Assembly: GCA_001579985.1 (NCBI GenBank)
Contig: LRSR01000362.1
Span: forward strand, 1-23,979
Length of the DNA stretch: 23,979 nt
Direction of reading: 5' to 3'
Source: Hypsibius dujardini
Lineage: Eukaryota; Tardigrada; Eutardigrada; Parachela; Hypsibiidae
In this document: positions 1-12,643 of the stretch, piece by piece
How positions within the stretch are numbered: position 1 is the stretch's first letter
How the letters are laid out: every line of letters begins with the position of its first letter
The notes under the pieces: generated by a model
What the model saw: only the letters and a program-made list of their open reading frames with translations
What the model was told of the DNA's origin: nothing
Databases searched by the model: none
Position numbers and translations under genes: made by a program

Positions 1-2
1 TG

Positions 3-265
3 ACCTATCCGGGAGGAATGCCGGCTTCCTTCATTAACCCGTTGGGCACTTGTGAGAGTTGTCAGTGGGACTTGCCAAATTTCTGGCCGCCATTGGCACT
101 GTTCCTGATCGAACCGTTGTCCCGCGTCCCGGAGATGTTTCCGGTGGCTCGGAACATTTCGCAGAAAGTCATCACGGCCCTGTATCGGGAAGAGGCAACC
201 ATGTTCGAGAAAGTACGTAAGTTCAAAGGCAACGAAGTGCGCGAGGCAGGCTGGCAAGCTCGAAA

Positions 266-306
<41 letters not shown>

Positions 307-985
307 TAGACAGACAGACAGACAGGCTAGCAGGCAAACGGACAGATAGACATACAGACAGACAGACAAACAGACAGACAGATAGACAGACTGAGAAAAA
401 GCCCAATAGTAGACTATATATGTAAATTAATGATATATTGGTCTTCTATAGTATGATGTTGAGAGGGTCGGGATGTACGGAACTAACAGCGAGTACACGG
501 TCATGCGAGGCTACAGCCCTACAAACGGGGCCGTGCTGCGAATCCTCGAAATTTTCCCCAAGCTCAACGGTCCTCTGACCAACGAAGTCTACGAAGAGAC
601 AGAGCAGGCCGATCACCATCCCAACGACTTTTCGAAAAACGAATACCCCAGCCAAGACCGGCAGATGGCCTTGAAATCTTCCTCTCCCGTTCATGAAGTG
701 CCCAGTCCAGCGCCTGAGAGTAAATCCTCGGCGTTTGTGCGGCCTGATAAGACATACTTCCCGGATAAACCACGCCCGACGGAAGTGGACCGGCCGACCA
801 TCTCAGTGAAGCGTGTTCGGATGGACTCATCCGCGACGGTGGCGCCATCAGCGGTTCCGGCCGTACCGGCGCCGACTGGTCGGCTTTCCAAAGATCCCCC
901 ACGCGATGGGGCACAAAACTGCCAAAGTTCTTTAAGCATTTCTATGTTGGCTCTCCTAGTTTGCGTGATAGCGATGCTTTTATAA
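3..985 (+). CDS. 3' end of an unidentified gene with a hydrophobic C-terminal tail (partial; possibly APMAP/hemomucin-like)
   Basis: Two exons are visible: the open frame from the window edge to 212, and 452-985. The donor at 213 is a strong GTACGTAAGT and the acceptor ends at 451; both sides are phase 0, so the frame continues cleanly through the join (…TMFEK then YDVERVGMYG…). The stop is TAA at 983-985. The last ~20 residues (SSLSISMLALLVCVIAMLL) are hydrophobic and follow a long Ser/Pro/Thr-rich, probably disordered stretch, which suggests a membrane tail or a GPI-anchor signal. The spacing of G-A-V-L-R…NEVYEE after a Leu/Pro-rich segment loosely recalls the C-terminal part of the strictosidine-synthase-like family (APMAP/hemomucin), but the family's usual LYLGS-type motif is missing. 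I therefore do not assign a name. The 5' part lies outside the window. Confidence 0.6.
266..392. repeat. CAGA tetranucleotide microsatellite in an intron
   Basis: Imperfect (CAGA)n with GATA, CAAA and CTAG interruptions fills most of the 239-nt intron between the two visible exons of the first gene. It keeps frames open on both strands and so creates spurious Thr/Asp/Arg/Gln or Cys/Leu/Ser/Val ORFs. Confidence 0.95.
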
Positions 986-1852
986 CTTTTAAAACTACGG
1001 GGATAATCATATTGTCATGGGCACTGGACCTGGTGGGAAACGGTAAAGAAAATTCAATTGGATAAACAAGATTCTGGAAGCCACCTTGACATGATGGCAT
1101 ACCCAGTTCGGTGTTGTGTCCTCTGTCTGAGTGTGTCTCTCGGCATCTGTCGATATGTCGGTTAGGCTTGAAACTCAGTACAAGTAATCTGCCTTTTGTT
1201 GTCTGTGATTAATTTCGCTTGTCTGTCTGTCATAACTGTCTGCCTGCCTACTTGTCCATCCATCTGTCGTAACTGTCTGCCTGCCTGCTTGTGCTTGTCT
1301 GTCTATCTGCCAGCCTGCCTGTCTATGTCAGGATGTCTGTATGTCTGTGTTTCTGGATGTCTATTTGTCTGCCGATCAAGGTTTTTCGATGTCGATGTCT
1401 CCTTGCGTGTCCGTATGTCTGTCTATCTGCTCTCCGTGTGTGAGGCTATTTAGCTGCCATCGTGTCTGTATTCTTTCAACATGTCAACTTATTCTCTGTC
1501 GACTTGTCTACCTGTCACGATTGACCCGTTCTTACAGAACAGGTCAAGGGAACTTGCGACCAGGCCTGGTAAGACTCTTACTGCATCCAATTATTCTTTC
1601 TCAATATTCATTATTCACCAAACACAAAATCTCCCGGACCTGGAGCGAGAAGATGACACAACATGTCCGCCCGCTCACCTCACTGATCAGAGGGGGGGGA
1701 GGGGAGAAACAGGAAAATCAAGAAAACACGCACACAAAGGTAAAAACACAGTATGTAGATACACCTCCTTTAGCTCGCGCGCGCACAATAATAAAATGCC
1801 CATCAAGTAACGACGACGAGTCGGCAGCCGCGTCGAAACAACCTCATTTAAT
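986..1852. repeat. Intergenic stretch with degenerate TCTG repeat
   Basis: This is the 867 bp between the stop of the first gene and the stop of the minus-strand ATP synthase gene; the two genes converge. From about 1120 to 1500 it is a degenerate TGTC/TGCC/TCTG array that gives Cys/Leu/Ser/Val-rich spurious ORFs. A G-rich run lies at about 1690-1705 and a CGCGCGCGC-type run near 1776. I see no supported gene. A consensus AATAAA occurs at about 1790 on the plus strand but is far from the upstream stop. Confidence 0.7.
1847..1852 (-). other. Possible polyadenylation hexamer ATTAAA for the ATP synthase alpha gene
   Basis: On the minus strand ATTAAA directly follows the TAA stop of the alpha-subunit gene. 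It is a common AATAAA variant, but its immediate contact with the stop codon makes the assignment tentative. Confidence 0.3.
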
Positions 1853-5672
<3,820 letters not shown>

Positions 5673-6049
5673 TTTTGTGCTTGTGCTGCTGCTGGAACAA
5701 AAAAATCTCGGGAAGAATATCCGATGCACAGGAGGGATAGAAATGGTTGGGAGAAGCAGCACTCAGCAGGTCTGTGTGAAAGCTCTCGCCCTGCTGTTCA
5801 CAAATCCACCTGCGTGCCGATAGCCCAACGAGGGTGTGGCTAAAGCTCCTATTGCACTGACCAATCGTAAAAGAAATACGATTCTGATTCGCGGGTACAA
5901 TACTCGCCCTGCCCCTCTTCCGGCGGTTGATTTGACTTCATCGCGCCTACAACTCTGCAAATAGAATCCGCCTTGGACTGACTTGTGTGAGAAATTTGAT
6001 TTTCAGTACGAGGGAACAGTCCTAATGCTGCGCTCAAGTTCGGAAATGG

Positions 6050-6057
6050 TATAAAAG
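6050..6057 (+). promoter_or_regulatory. TATA box upstream of AFG1L
   Basis: TATAAAAG lies 91 bp upstream of the AFG1L start codon and about 20-30 bp before a pyrimidine-rich segment suitable for initiation. It is a consensus match only; no transcript data are available. Confidence 0.5.
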
Positions 6058-6108
6058 CTGCGTTCGCACACTTTCCTCTCGTTTTTTGTTAATTAATTGT
6101 TAAAACAG

Positions 6109-6114
6109 ATGTAG
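6109..6114 (+). promoter_or_regulatory. Minimal start-stop uORF (ATGTAG) in the AFG1L leader
   Basis: An ATG followed immediately by TAG lies 39 nt upstream of the AFG1L start, downstream of the TATA box. If it is in the mature leader it is a one-codon uORF, an arrangement known to stall or delay scanning ribosomes. The preceding TTGTTAAAACAG could instead be a splice acceptor, which would place this ATG at the very start of an exon. Confidence 0.35.
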
Positions 6115-6147
6115 CACTGTCCTAGCATATGAATCCCAATAATCTGC

Positions 6148-9100
6148 ATGCAAAATCTCCAGCACATCGGTTCGCTACGAGCGATCCGTTCGGGAGCACC
6201 AGCACTCTTATTATCCTCGTGTTGTCTGAAGAGATCATCCCTGCTGCTGCAGAACCTCCCTCGTGGTATGTGATTCCATTTCTGGTCTCCGATTGCCTCA
6301 TGTCCTTGTAGATTGGGATTAGTGAACGGTTGATTGATGGAATGATTGAACGATTATTAAAAGAAAGACTTCCACGGCGAATAAATCGTTGATTGATTGC
6401 ACAATCAACCAATCAACCAACGCTCGACCTTGCAAACAGAACTTAAAAGAGTCACACGCACTCAATGCGCCATTCCATTGGGCAATGGATGTGACCTGAA
6501 CTTTCCTATCTGCTGCAGTGAGATGGCTTTCCACGAACGGGAGTGTGATCAGCGAATCCGGCCCAGCAGACAACGTGGAATCCGTTCCCTGTTCTGCCGT
6601 ACGCGCCTATCGCGAACGCGTGACGGATGGGCGACTCCGCGAAGATCCTGCCCAGCTGGAAGTGCTGCGCCATTACGAAGCTCTAGCGAATAAATTGCGA
6701 CTGGCAGCTGCGGCGGGTGTGGAACGCGACGGTGATGGGTTTTTCGCGAAACTCTTTCGCCCGAAAATTTCGATTGACGCCCCCAAAGGATTGTATGTTT
6801 ACGGAACCGTAGGTATTAGCACAGGATTCGTTGAGAGTTAGGGGTGTGATGTAGATTCTGGTGTGCTTCAAGAAGCTGTCGACTTGTGTGATAGGCACGG
6901 GCAAGACGATGCTGATGGATTTGTTCTACGACTGTGTGGATGTGAAGCGAAAGCGGCGAGTGCATTTTAACTCCTTCATGCTGGACGTGCATCACAGTGA
7001 GTGCTTGATTGAGCTATTTGCACGTTTGCAGTGGGTCATCATTAATCCGTTGATTGATTGATTGATTTGATTCGTTGTCATTGATTGGTGCTGAATCACT
7101 CAATCGATCGATTGGCCATCCTGGTAGATTGATCCGTTGATTGATTGATTGATTTGATTCGTTGTCATTGATTGGTGCTGAATCAATCGATCCATCGATT
7201 GGCCATCCTGGTAGATTGATCCGTTGATTGATTGATTGATTTGATTCGTTGTCATTGATTGGTACTGTATCACTCAATCGATCGATTGGCCATCTTGGTT
7301 GATTGATCCGTTGATTGATTGATTGATTTGATTGGGTGTCCTTGATCGGTGCTAAATCAATCGATCGATTGGTCATCTTGATGGATTGGTTACTTTAGCT
7401 ACTAGTATTCACGATTCTGGATTATCTTGCGATTACACTAATCGCCAATAGAGTTATCCCGACATTTGTGCAATTTAATTTTCAATGATTGAGGAAGGAT
7501 GACGGATGTTAAGTAACACTGTTGTACTGTTGTGAATTGCGCGGGGTTTGTTCCAGCAACGCAATTTATGGACGCTAATGATAATTCTAGGGATACATCT
7601 GTTCAAGCAGAGCTTTCCGGCATCGGCGGATTCCCGTAAGGATTTCTCATACGATCCAATTGCGGCAGTGGCCAAGGAACTTACGGAGTCTGATCGGTTG
7701 CTCTGCTTCGATGAGTTTCAGGTAGGTGCTGGACATGGTGCGTACCGAGCAGATAGACAAACAGTCAGACAAACAGACGGACAGACAGTCCAGACAGGAA
7801 GACAGGCAGACAGGCAGACAGACAGACAGACAAACAGGCAGACAGGCGGATAGAAAGTGAGGCAGATAGATTGACTGACTTTCAGACTGAGTGTCAGACA
7901 GGCTGTAGGCAGGCAGACAGACACACGGACACACAAGACGATCAGGCAGTTAAGGTGGCAGACAGGCAAACAGACAGACAGGCAAACAGACAGACAGGCG
8001 GATAGAAAGCAGGCAGATAGAATGACTGACTGTCAGACTGAGTGTCAGACAGGCTGTAGGCAGGCAGACAGACACACAGACACACAAGACAATCAGACAG
8101 TTAAGGTAGCAGACATCCAGTTATCCGACCAACTGGCACGGTGGCATTTGGGGGGTTGTTTTCGATAGGTGACCGACATTGCGGACGCCATGATACTGAA
8201 ACGCTTGTTTACGCTGATGTTTTCATCCGGTGTAGTCGTGGTGGCGACTTCTAACCGACCACCAGAAGGTAACGTCAATTTATCTCCCCCCCCTTTTTGT
8301 TGGAAGAAAACACGTACACAGTACAAATTTTACTTCCGTTTCACAGATCTTTACAAGAACGGTCTGCAGCGGTCTCAATTTGTGCCGTTCATTGGGGTTT
8401 TGAAGAACTACTGTGAAATTCTGTCGCTAAACACCGGCATCGATTACCGTACGATCTCAATGGGTGGAAACCAAAAATCTTACTACTTCTTGTGAGTTTA
8501 CAACTCCCGGTGACCACAATCCTTCTTCCCATAATTGGTTCATTCTGTGGCAATAATGATTTGCAGAACGGACCAGCCCGATTCCCCGAAGGCGGTAGAT
8601 CGGATCTTCAAAGTCCTAACCGCCACACAAAACGACACCGTTCGACCACGACGATTGAGGATAAAGGGACGGGAGGTGGAATTTGCCAAAACTTGCGGCA
8701 GTATCTTAGACGCCACGTATGAAGAGCTTTGTCTGAGGGTATGTTTAGTTGGAAGAATTCTCGGACTTTACATTATAATAATATTATAAAATGAAGATTT
8801 ATTTTCGTTCTAATAGTCTCTCGGACCAATCGATTACGTCCATTTGAGCCGGATTTTCGATACCTTCATAATACGAAATGTGCCTGTGATGTCACTGAAG
8901 CGCCGCGATTATATGAAGCGCTTCATCGCCTTAATCGATGACCTCTACGACCAGAAAGTTAAATTGGTCATTTTGGCAGATGCCCCTCCGGAGAAGTTGT
9001 TCCTGGCGGATAGCGGCGGACCTGTTGAGGCCGGTGGAAATATTCTGATGGACGATCTCGGCATCGGATATGCTGATGTGTGTTGCCGATCTGCCTGTCG

Positions 9101-9546
9101 AATCTAAATTTGCTTGCCTCTGCGGTCGCGATTGATTGACTGACTGACTGTCTGTCTGCCTGTCTGTCTGCCTATCTGCCTCTCTGACTGTCTGTCTGTC
9201 TGTCTGCCTATCTGACTGCCTGTTTATCTGTCTGTCTGTCTGTCTGTCTGCCTGTCTGTCTGCCTATCTGTCTGTCTGACTGTCTGTCTTTCTGTTTGTC
9301 TGTCTGTCTGCCTATCTGACTGTCTGTTTATCTGTCTGTCTGTCTGTCTGTCTGTCTGACTGTCTGTCTGTCTGTCTGTCTGTCTGTCTGCCTTGGTTTT
9401 CGCAATGTTTATGTGCTCTCTTTTTGCAGGAGAATGCCAAAGCCAACGTATTCACAGGCGATGAAGAGCTCTTCGCGGTTCATCGCACCATCTCACGACT
9501 GAAAGAGATGCAAAAAGAAGATTACTGGGCCAAGAACACGAGATGA
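6148..9546 (+). CDS. AFG1L: AFG1/LACE1-type mitochondrial AAA+ ATPase, complete, 9 exons, 479 aa
   Basis: The AFG1 family (AFG1L in animals, ZapE in bacteria) are mitochondrial AAA+ ATPases tied to turnover of respiratory-chain subunits. Exons: 6148-6265, 6519-6812, 6895-6996, 7591-7721, 8169-8268, 8347-8491, 8567-8738, 8817-9077, 9430-9546. They total 1440 nt, all GT-AG, with matching phases. Exon 1 encodes an acid-free presequence [16 protein letters not shown]… to residue 39 and joins exon 2 through a shared Val codon. Walker A is GTVGTGKT (135-142), interrupted by an intron inside Gly138. Walker B is LLCFDEFQ (208-215). The conserved [16 protein letters not shown] spans 241-256. The C-terminal domain includes [21 protein letters not shown] and [17 protein letters not shown]. 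Length is as in animal orthologues (~480 aa). It converges with the Vti1 gene. Confidence 0.96.
7047..7390. repeat. 87-bp minisatellite, 4 copies, in AFG1L intron 3
   Basis: The anchor CCGTTGATTGATTGATT recurs at 7047, 7134, 7221 and 7308, exactly every 87 bp. Each copy holds a GATT run followed by a more complex TTGTCATTGATTGGTGCTG… segment and a CGATTGGCCATC segment. Copies 1-3 are about 90-95% alike and copy 4 is more diverged. Since 87 is a multiple of 3, a spurious minus-strand frame stays open across it. Confidence 0.95.
7745..8114. repeat. CAGA array with a ~120-bp direct duplication in AFG1L intron 4
   Basis: The CAGA/CAGG tetranucleotide array occupies most of the 447-nt intron 7722-8168. 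A block starting GACAGGCGGATAGAAAG at 7841 recurs at 7993 (152 bp offset). It includes the distinctive CAGACTGAGTGTCAGACAG and GTTAAGGT segments, so the duplicated part is about 120 bp (7841-7964 and 7993-8114). Confidence 0.9.
9131..9393. repeat. TCTG microsatellite in the last intron of AFG1L
   Basis: About 260 bp of TCTG with TGCC, TATC and TGAC variants fill the intron 9078-9429, ending about 25 bp before the polypyrimidine tract and acceptor TTTTTGCAG. Confidence 0.95.
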
Positions 9547-9591
9547 CTTGCTTCACCGTGCATTTGAATTGTGATACAAAATATTTTCGGT

Positions 9592-9597
9592 TTTATT
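9592..9597 (-). other. Polyadenylation signal AATAAA for the Vti1-like gene
   Basis: AATAAA on the minus strand lies 227 nt past the Vti1 stop codon (TGA, 9824-9826) and only 46 nt beyond the AFG1L stop on the opposite strand. The two 3' untranslated regions would then overlap or abut. Confidence 0.45.
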
Positions 9598-9823
9598 CTT
9601 TTGTTAGGCTTGCAAAGTAATAGAATTATTGTGTGTTTAGAAATGTTTGCGCCTCAATCTAGCAGAGGGAACTGTTCAATCACGGTTGATGAACAAATTT
9701 ACCGTAAAATGAATGAATGCAAAATATCACATGATAGAAGTTCCAAATATTGGAATGCTCTTAGGCAACACTAGTAAGAAGATCGCCGGGGAAATGTGAA
9801 ACACGCAATGGTGGAAATACGTA

Positions 9824-10071
9824 TCACTTCGAGAAGTACTTGTAATATACAACCCCGCCCAGAATCCCGACTTCCAACAGGATGATAATCATTAGGAATA
9901 ATTTGTTTGTGACCACCCTGTAACGAAAGTAAAATAGGTAACTTACGAATAGACATACTGGGACAAGCAAGAAAAGCAGCAGAATGAAAAGACGGAGGCA
10001 GACAAAGGCAGATATATAGGCAGGCAGACAGACAAACCGACAGACAGACAGATAAACAGACAGACAGATAA

Positions 10072-10108
<37 letters not shown>

Positions 10109-11521
10109 AAGACAGACAGAAAGACAGATAGACAAACAGGCAATCAAGAAAGAATGTGGACAATAATGCTTTAAGCAGAAGGAGAACTTTGTGATTCTAC
10201 AGCTACACTGAACATACCGGCGGCCCATCGATCGGATGATTCCTCTGCTTTTGCTCAGGTCCTGATTGGTCTCCTCCAGCTATAAGGACCGGAAAATCAA
10301 GAAAAAATCCTCAACAAGAGTTGCCAAGTCACTGACCCGTGCTCTGGTGTGCTCCAATGACTCCCGTTGATGATGTAGTTCGCCCACCGTTTCCCCGCCA
10401 ACCCGCTCCGTCTCTGCGGCAATAGCCAGTGACCGGCCCAACGAGTCCGACGTCCGCTCTAGAACCGCGCGGCCTTGCAGTAAGCGAGATCGATTAGCTG
10501 TCTCTTGTGGCTGAAATGGAAAAAAAACCCCTTGCATTGGATGAGCAGCCTCCAGAACCACAGTAATTAGATGATGAAGTTGTTTTTCCCAGTTACTGTT
10601 CCTTTTAACTTTGATTATCACCTAAATCCAACGCCTGATTGATTGATTGGCAAAACATTCGTTGCCCTATTGAGTGACTCAATTGATTGGTTAATTGTTT
10701 AGCATAACATCTGTTACCCTATTGAATCACTCGATTGATTGATTGATTAGTACAGCATCCGTTGCCCTATTAAGTGACTTAATTGATTGATTGATTGATT
10801 AGCACAACATCTGTTGCCCTATTTAGTGACTTGATTGGTTGATTGATTAGCACAACATCCGTTGCCCTATTAAGTGACTCAATTGATTGGTTGATTGTTT
10901 AGCACAATATCCGCACCCCTATTGAGTGACTTGATTGGTTGATTGATTGCTTAGAAACGTACATCAAAGAATGGGTTTTGATTCACGGAGCGTCCATCCG
11001 ACAACGTTCCCCTATTCTGATCCTCAGCCTTGACTTTGGTCACCCGCACGCGAAGCTGCTCCACCTGTGCGCGGAAATCCTTAATCTGCGTGGTCAGCTG
11101 TTGACGGTAGGAGGAGGGAACTTGCAGGTCTGCGTCCGCTTCCAGTTGCATCTCCCGCAGCAGTCGCTGGGACTCCTCCAGTTCGCCTTCCAGTTCGCGA
11201 ATGATCCGCTTTTTCTCCTCTAAACGAGAAAAGAAAAATGGCTATAAGTTATAAAGTGAATGGCTTCGAAATCAGGGTGAGATATATGTGGCCATATTGC
11301 TGGGTTAACCGTGCTTCGAGCCATCTACCGCACGTACGTACACCTGCTGTGAGACGCGAATGTAATGACTCAAAATCGGTCAGTCAAGCATTACTGCCAT
11401 GGATGAATTGTTTACCTCCATTTGGGAGAGTGGGCAGACGACGGTCCAGTTTCCGCTCCATCGAACTGATGCAAACACGAAGCTCATCCACCAGAGTGAC
11501 AAATCGATCGTATCCCGGCAT
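9824..11521 (-). CDS. VTI1A: Vti1a-type Qb-SNARE, complete, 5 coding exons, 230 aa
   Basis: Vti1 proteins are Qb-SNAREs of the Golgi, trans-Golgi and endosomes that pair with syntaxins in vesicle fusion. Exons in transcript order: 11416-11521, 10963-11219, 10337-10510, 10218-10279, 9824-9917. They sum to 693 nt with GT-AG introns and consistent phases. Residues 1-100 are helical and charged (EEKKRIIRELEGELEESQRL), as in the Habc domain. The SNARE motif spans about 130-200 with LLQGRAVLERTSDSLGRS, the probable zero-layer Gln169 in HHQRESLEHT, and NQDLSKSRGIIRSMGRR. The tail VVTNKLFLMIIILLEVGILG and following YYKYFSK is a C-terminal membrane anchor (about 206-225). The end is closest in pattern to Vti1a rather than Vti1b. 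The chosen ATG gives a length within the usual family range of about 217-232; an in-frame extension upstream has no other ATG. Confidence 0.93.
10010..10142. repeat. CAGA microsatellite in a Vti1 intron
   Basis: Near-perfect (CAGA)n with GATA and GAAA interruptions lies in the intron 9918-10217; it reads TCTG on the sense strand of the gene. It keeps frames open and creates long Cys/Leu/Ser/Val ORFs that are not genes. Confidence 0.95.
10632..10955. repeat. GATT-derived minisatellite with alternating 52/48-bp period in a Vti1 intron
   Basis: The anchor GTTGCCCTATT (variants GTTACCC, GCACCCC) occurs at 10661, 10713, 10761, 10813, 10861 and 10913. The spacings are 52, 48, 52, 48, 52. The array is therefore three copies of a 100-bp dimer, each monomer made of a GATT run and a CAACATCYGTTGCCCTATT core. 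It fills the intron 10511-10962 almost completely. Confidence 0.93.
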
Positions 11522-11811
11522 TTTTAGCAATTGTCTGGGAGTTAGAGAGAAATGGAAACTTTGTGATCTATTTTTGAAATATTTAATACTCATATAATAT
11601 TGAATAACGCAGAAGTGAATGAAGTGGGTGAAGTGGTTGCTTGATGCATGCGTCAGCTGAGCGAACAGTTTACACCGCGCGGTCTTGTGGCTGCACAATG
11701 TCCGAATAATCAACACCTATCAAGGCAATACACACTGGTCAACTTGACCACTCAACTCAAAAATCCGCTGCAAAAAAGTACAGCACAGCAGGGGTTATTG
11801 TAAGGGGATTT
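11522..11811. other. Upstream region of the Vti1-like gene
   Basis: No coding signal is seen. On the minus strand CTAACTCCCAG, ending about 11 nt before the Vti1 ATG, could be a branch point plus acceptor of a 5'UTR intron. The stretch should hold the Vti1 promoter, but no TATA box stands out. Confidence 0.4.
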
Positions 11812-11925
11812 TTATTGTAGCACAAACCCGGTCAGAATTTTTTCAAGCTCGTGCTGCGCGCGCTTGCCCTCGTTGAAACTTCTGTTGACCGAATCAAGCC
11901 ATTTGCCTCGGTTAGTGCAGCAGTG
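11812..11925 (-). CDS. Possible terminal coding exon of an unidentified minus-strand gene
   Basis: After an AG at 11926-11927, an open frame encodes 37 residues, beginning HCCTNRGKWLDSVNRSFNEG and continuing KRAQHELEKILTGFVLQ before TAA at 11812-11814. It has a helical, charged composition. A consensus AATAAA (11811-11816) overlaps the stop. The combination of a plausible acceptor, coding-like composition and polyadenylation hexamer suggests the 3' end of a compact gene whose upstream exons would lie at higher coordinates. I did not find those exons and I do not recognise the protein. Confidence 0.3.
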   Translation of the reverse strand, partial: HCCTNRGKWLDSVNRSFNEGKRAQHELEKILTGFVLQ

Positions 11926-12566
11926 CTATGCATTACCGAGTGCGGTAGCTTGAATCGGGTTTACATTGGATTTGAGAGATTGGGTGTACACAAGACTGCA
12001 GCGGCTTCAGTACTGCAGTGTGTGTACCCTCTTCCCAAATAATTTTCAGGCTTTCTTTCACGTTAAACTTTTAGTTGAAGATCCTGAAAACTGTAATAGG
12101 AATTCCAAAAAAATGTGTAACATTAAGGCCATTTATTCTCACACAAATCGTTTTAATCTCACACGTTCTGCGTAATGTCACACACTAAAATAATCCCTGC
12201 AGCACAGGGCAAATGTCCGAGAACGAAGCAACTAGTGAGTCCCGAATGGTTTTGAACTGTGGTGCAGTTTATAACTAATAACACTAATATATTGGTGCAA
12301 ACAGATACGGGGCACTGTAATAATAATAAGCATTTTTTTAACAAAACATTAAATCTCTGGTAACCGGGTGGTTTGGGAATACGGGTAGTACTGACAAGGG
12401 GCTCCCCCAGGGCCTAAAATAGTGTCTATTAATAAACAAAATGCATACTTTAAAAAAAATGTGCACCTTTATTTTCCAAAATGTCGACGATTAAAAAAGT
12501 TCAAATCCGAAGAGATTTACGATCACCTCCTCGATATCAGGGGGACTTTCGCGCCAAGGGGGGAGG

Positions 12567-12625
12567 NNNNNNNNNNNNNNNNNNNNNNNNNNNNNNNNNN
12601 NNNNNNNNNNNNNNNNNNNNNNNNN
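12567..12625. other. Assembly gap (59 N)
   Basis: A run of N sits inside the hAT-like MITE, 18 bp before a perfect 22-bp GC-only palindrome. The true gap length is unknown. Frames reading through it are meaningless. Confidence 1.
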
Positions 12626-12643
12626 TGCTGAGATTAACTCCCG

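Larger units (their letters stand above)
5673..6147. promoter_or_regulatory. Divergent intergenic promoter region of ATP5F1A and AFG1L
   Basis: 475 bp separate the start codons of two nuclear genes for mitochondrial proteins transcribed in opposite directions. On the plus side there is a TATA box (6050-6057) and a pyrimidine-rich stretch (6070-6085) where transcription of AFG1L could start. On the minus side, an acceptor TTGTTCCAG ends at 5692, which suggests that the ATP synthase leader is spliced and that its promoter lies further right. A CAG/GTGGAT-type donor near 5806 on the minus strand is a possible partner. Confidence 0.6.

Noticed and set aside
62-406. Cys/Leu/Ser/Val-rich and Thr/Asp/Arg/Gln-rich open frames (also at 1196-1453, 2226-2775, 7548-7969, 9771-10228)
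   Set aside because: These are translations of TCTG/CAGA tetranucleotide arrays. A 4-bp repeat without a stop codon stays open in all frames of a strand, and every case lies in an intron or intergenic array.
7014-7376. 120-codon minus-strand frame with a repeated Asn/Gln/Ser-rich motif
   Set aside because: It is the 87-bp minisatellite of AFG1L intron 3; the period is a multiple of 3, so the frame stays open by arithmetic.
10632-10955. CRISPR-like regular array
   Set aside because: Repeat cores recur regularly, but the intervening segments are GATT runs and not unique spacers. The array lies inside an intron of a eukaryotic gene. The same applies to 15392-15547 and 23483-23775.
12490-12540. 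tRNA-like B-box (AGTTCAAATCC)
   Set aside because: There is no A-box at the right distance and no cloverleaf-forming arms around it. No tRNA or rRNA was found elsewhere in the window.
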